A stretch of 64,000 nt of DNA from Streptomyces sp. NBC_00510 (lineage in GTDB: Bacteria > Actinomycetota > Actinomycetes > Streptomycetales > Streptomycetaceae). The stretch is from positions 7,028,501-7,092,500 of the forward strand of contig CP107851.1 of assembly GCA_036013505.1 (NCBI GenBank). The letters run 5' to 3'. The number at the start of each line of letters is the position of its first letter. The first letter of the stretch is position 1. The translations under genes and the position numbers were made by a program. The notes under the pieces were generated by a model. That model saw only the letters and a list, made by a program, of their open reading frames with translations. It had not been told where the DNA came from and made no database searches. Of the stretch, positions 63,371 to 64,000 are shown piece after piece.

Positions 63371-64000
63371 GTGGAGACCGAGGAACGGGACGAGCGGCGG
63401 CTGACGGCCCGCCGGGAGGCGGCGCGGCTGTCCGCGGAGGGCGTGCGCGCCGTCGTCGTCAGCTGGGTCGACAACGCGGGCATCAGCAGGGCCAAGACCG
63501 TGCCGACCGCCCGGCTGCCGCACGCCGCGCACCGCGGGGTGGGCATGTCGCCGGTCTTCGACGTCTTCACCTCCGACGACGCCATCACCTCCTCGCCGTA
63601 CATCGCCGGCCCCGACGGCGACCTGCGTCTCTTCCCCGACCTGGACCGCCTCACCGTGCTGGCCGCCCGGCCCGGCTGGGCCTGGGCCCCGGCCGACCGC
63701 TACGACCAGGACGGCCGCCCGCATCCCGCCTGCCAGCGGCTGTTCGCCCGGCGCATGACGGAGCGGGCCGCCGAGCGCGGTCTGGAGCTGCGGATGGGCT
63801 TCGAGACCGAATGGGTCGTGGTCAAGGACGACGGCAGCGGCGACTGGGCGTCCCGCGGCCCGGCCTACGGCCTGACGCGGGTGACCGAACTCTCGGACTA
63901 CCTGCTCGATCTGCACGACGCGCTCGCCGCGCAGCGCATCGAGGTGCTGCAGGTGCACCCCGAGTACGCGCCCGGCCAGTTCGAGGTCTCCACCGCGCCC
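63371..64000 (+). CDS. Glutamine synthetase-like protein (3' end beyond the window)
   Basis: 210 residues are visible from the GTG at 63371 (GAGGAGG 6-8 bases before) and the frame is still open at 64000. The N-terminal part resembles the GS beta-grasp domain (VVSWVDNAGISRAKTVPTAR), then the catalytic-domain start with MGFETEWVV (metal-binding Glu pair) and HPEYAPGQFEVS. This matches GlnA-type ligases such as the GlnA2/A3/A4 group, some of which act on polyamines or ethanolamine rather than ammonia and glutamate. The subtype cannot be fixed without the rest. Confidence 0.9.
   Translation, partial: METEERDERRLTARREAARLSAEGVRAVVVSWVDNAGISRAKTVPTARLPHAAHRGVGMSPVFDVFTSDDAITSSPYIAGPDGDLRLFPDLDRLTVLAARPGWAWAPADRYDQDGRPHPACQRLFARRMTERAAERGLELRMGFETEWVVVKDDGSGDWASRGPAYGLTRVTELSDYLLDLHDALAAQRIEVLQVHPEYAPGQFEVSTAP

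Overview
This 64 kb window is high-GC actinobacterial chromosome, almost certainly from a Streptomyces. The signs are strong G/C bias at third codon positions, many GTG starts, and the genes whiA, rbpA, opcA, mycothiol-era hydrolase families and a BadF-type sugar kinase with a DasR-like operator. One gene carries a rare TTA codon. The gene content resembles the conserved core region of Streptomyces (rpsA, uvrB, uvrA, uvrC-rapZ-yvcK-whiA, gap-pgk-tpiA-secG, pgi, tkt-tal-zwf-opcA-pgl, ctaB). No phage, insertion sequence or CRISPR array was seen.

Layout. 1-5.8 kb: the end of a hotdog thioesterase gene, then a branched-chain amino acid ABC importer on the minus strand (binding protein, two permeases, two ATPases; four genes joined by 4-base overlaps). 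6-8.3 kb: a small secreted protein, a PdtaR-like ANTAR response regulator, and a tRNA-Leu(CAA)-like gene with a short (class I) variable loop. The tRNA is followed by a gene for an HTH-LAGLIDADG protein. 8.2-24.5 kb: helicase HrpB and a methyltransferase, rpsA with a clear promoter, a PAC2 protein, coaE, an SPFH protein, a TPR protein, a Tat-exported GH89 enzyme, an N-formylglutamate amidohydrolase-like protein, Ogt, an orphan AbiEi-like protein, an MHYT membrane sensor with a TTA codon and a secreted GH18 protein. 24.6-28.6 kb: an exopolysaccharide operon (membrane protein, fused polysaccharide deacetylase/glycosyltransferase, acyltransferase), resembling PNAG-type (MatAB) synthesis.

28.6-37.2 kb: uvrB, two TerD-family genes, then a TerC-type transporter under a yybP-ykoY (Mn2+) riboswitch whose ribosome-binding-site sequestor can be read directly from the sequence; then a metabolite symporter, a metallo-beta-lactamase-fold hydrolase and a mycothiol-dependent maleylpyruvate isomerase-like protein. 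37.4-45.8 kb: uvrA, an exported Rieske lipoprotein, then the translationally coupled uvrC-rapZ-yvcK-whiA series. 46-55 kb: glycolysis (gap, pgk, tpiA), secG, an RbpA-family protein, an N-acetylglucosamine-kinase-like gene with an apparently leaderless transcript, an SIS-domain gene with a DasR-like site, an MFS exporter and pgi. 55-61.6 kb: the pentose-phosphate operon tkt-tal-zwf-opcA-pgl on the minus strand. 61.9-64 kb: ctaB, a conserved small protein, and the start of a glutamine-synthetase-like gene that runs off the end.

How it fits together. The right half concentrates central carbon metabolism (upper glycolysis, oxidative and non-oxidative pentose phosphate), with amino-sugar functions nearby. 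The middle carries all three UvrABC nucleotide-excision genes and a Ter stress module. The most unusual item is the class I tRNA-Leu(CAA)-like gene paired with a freestanding HTH-LAGLIDADG protein that keeps both acidic catalytic residues.
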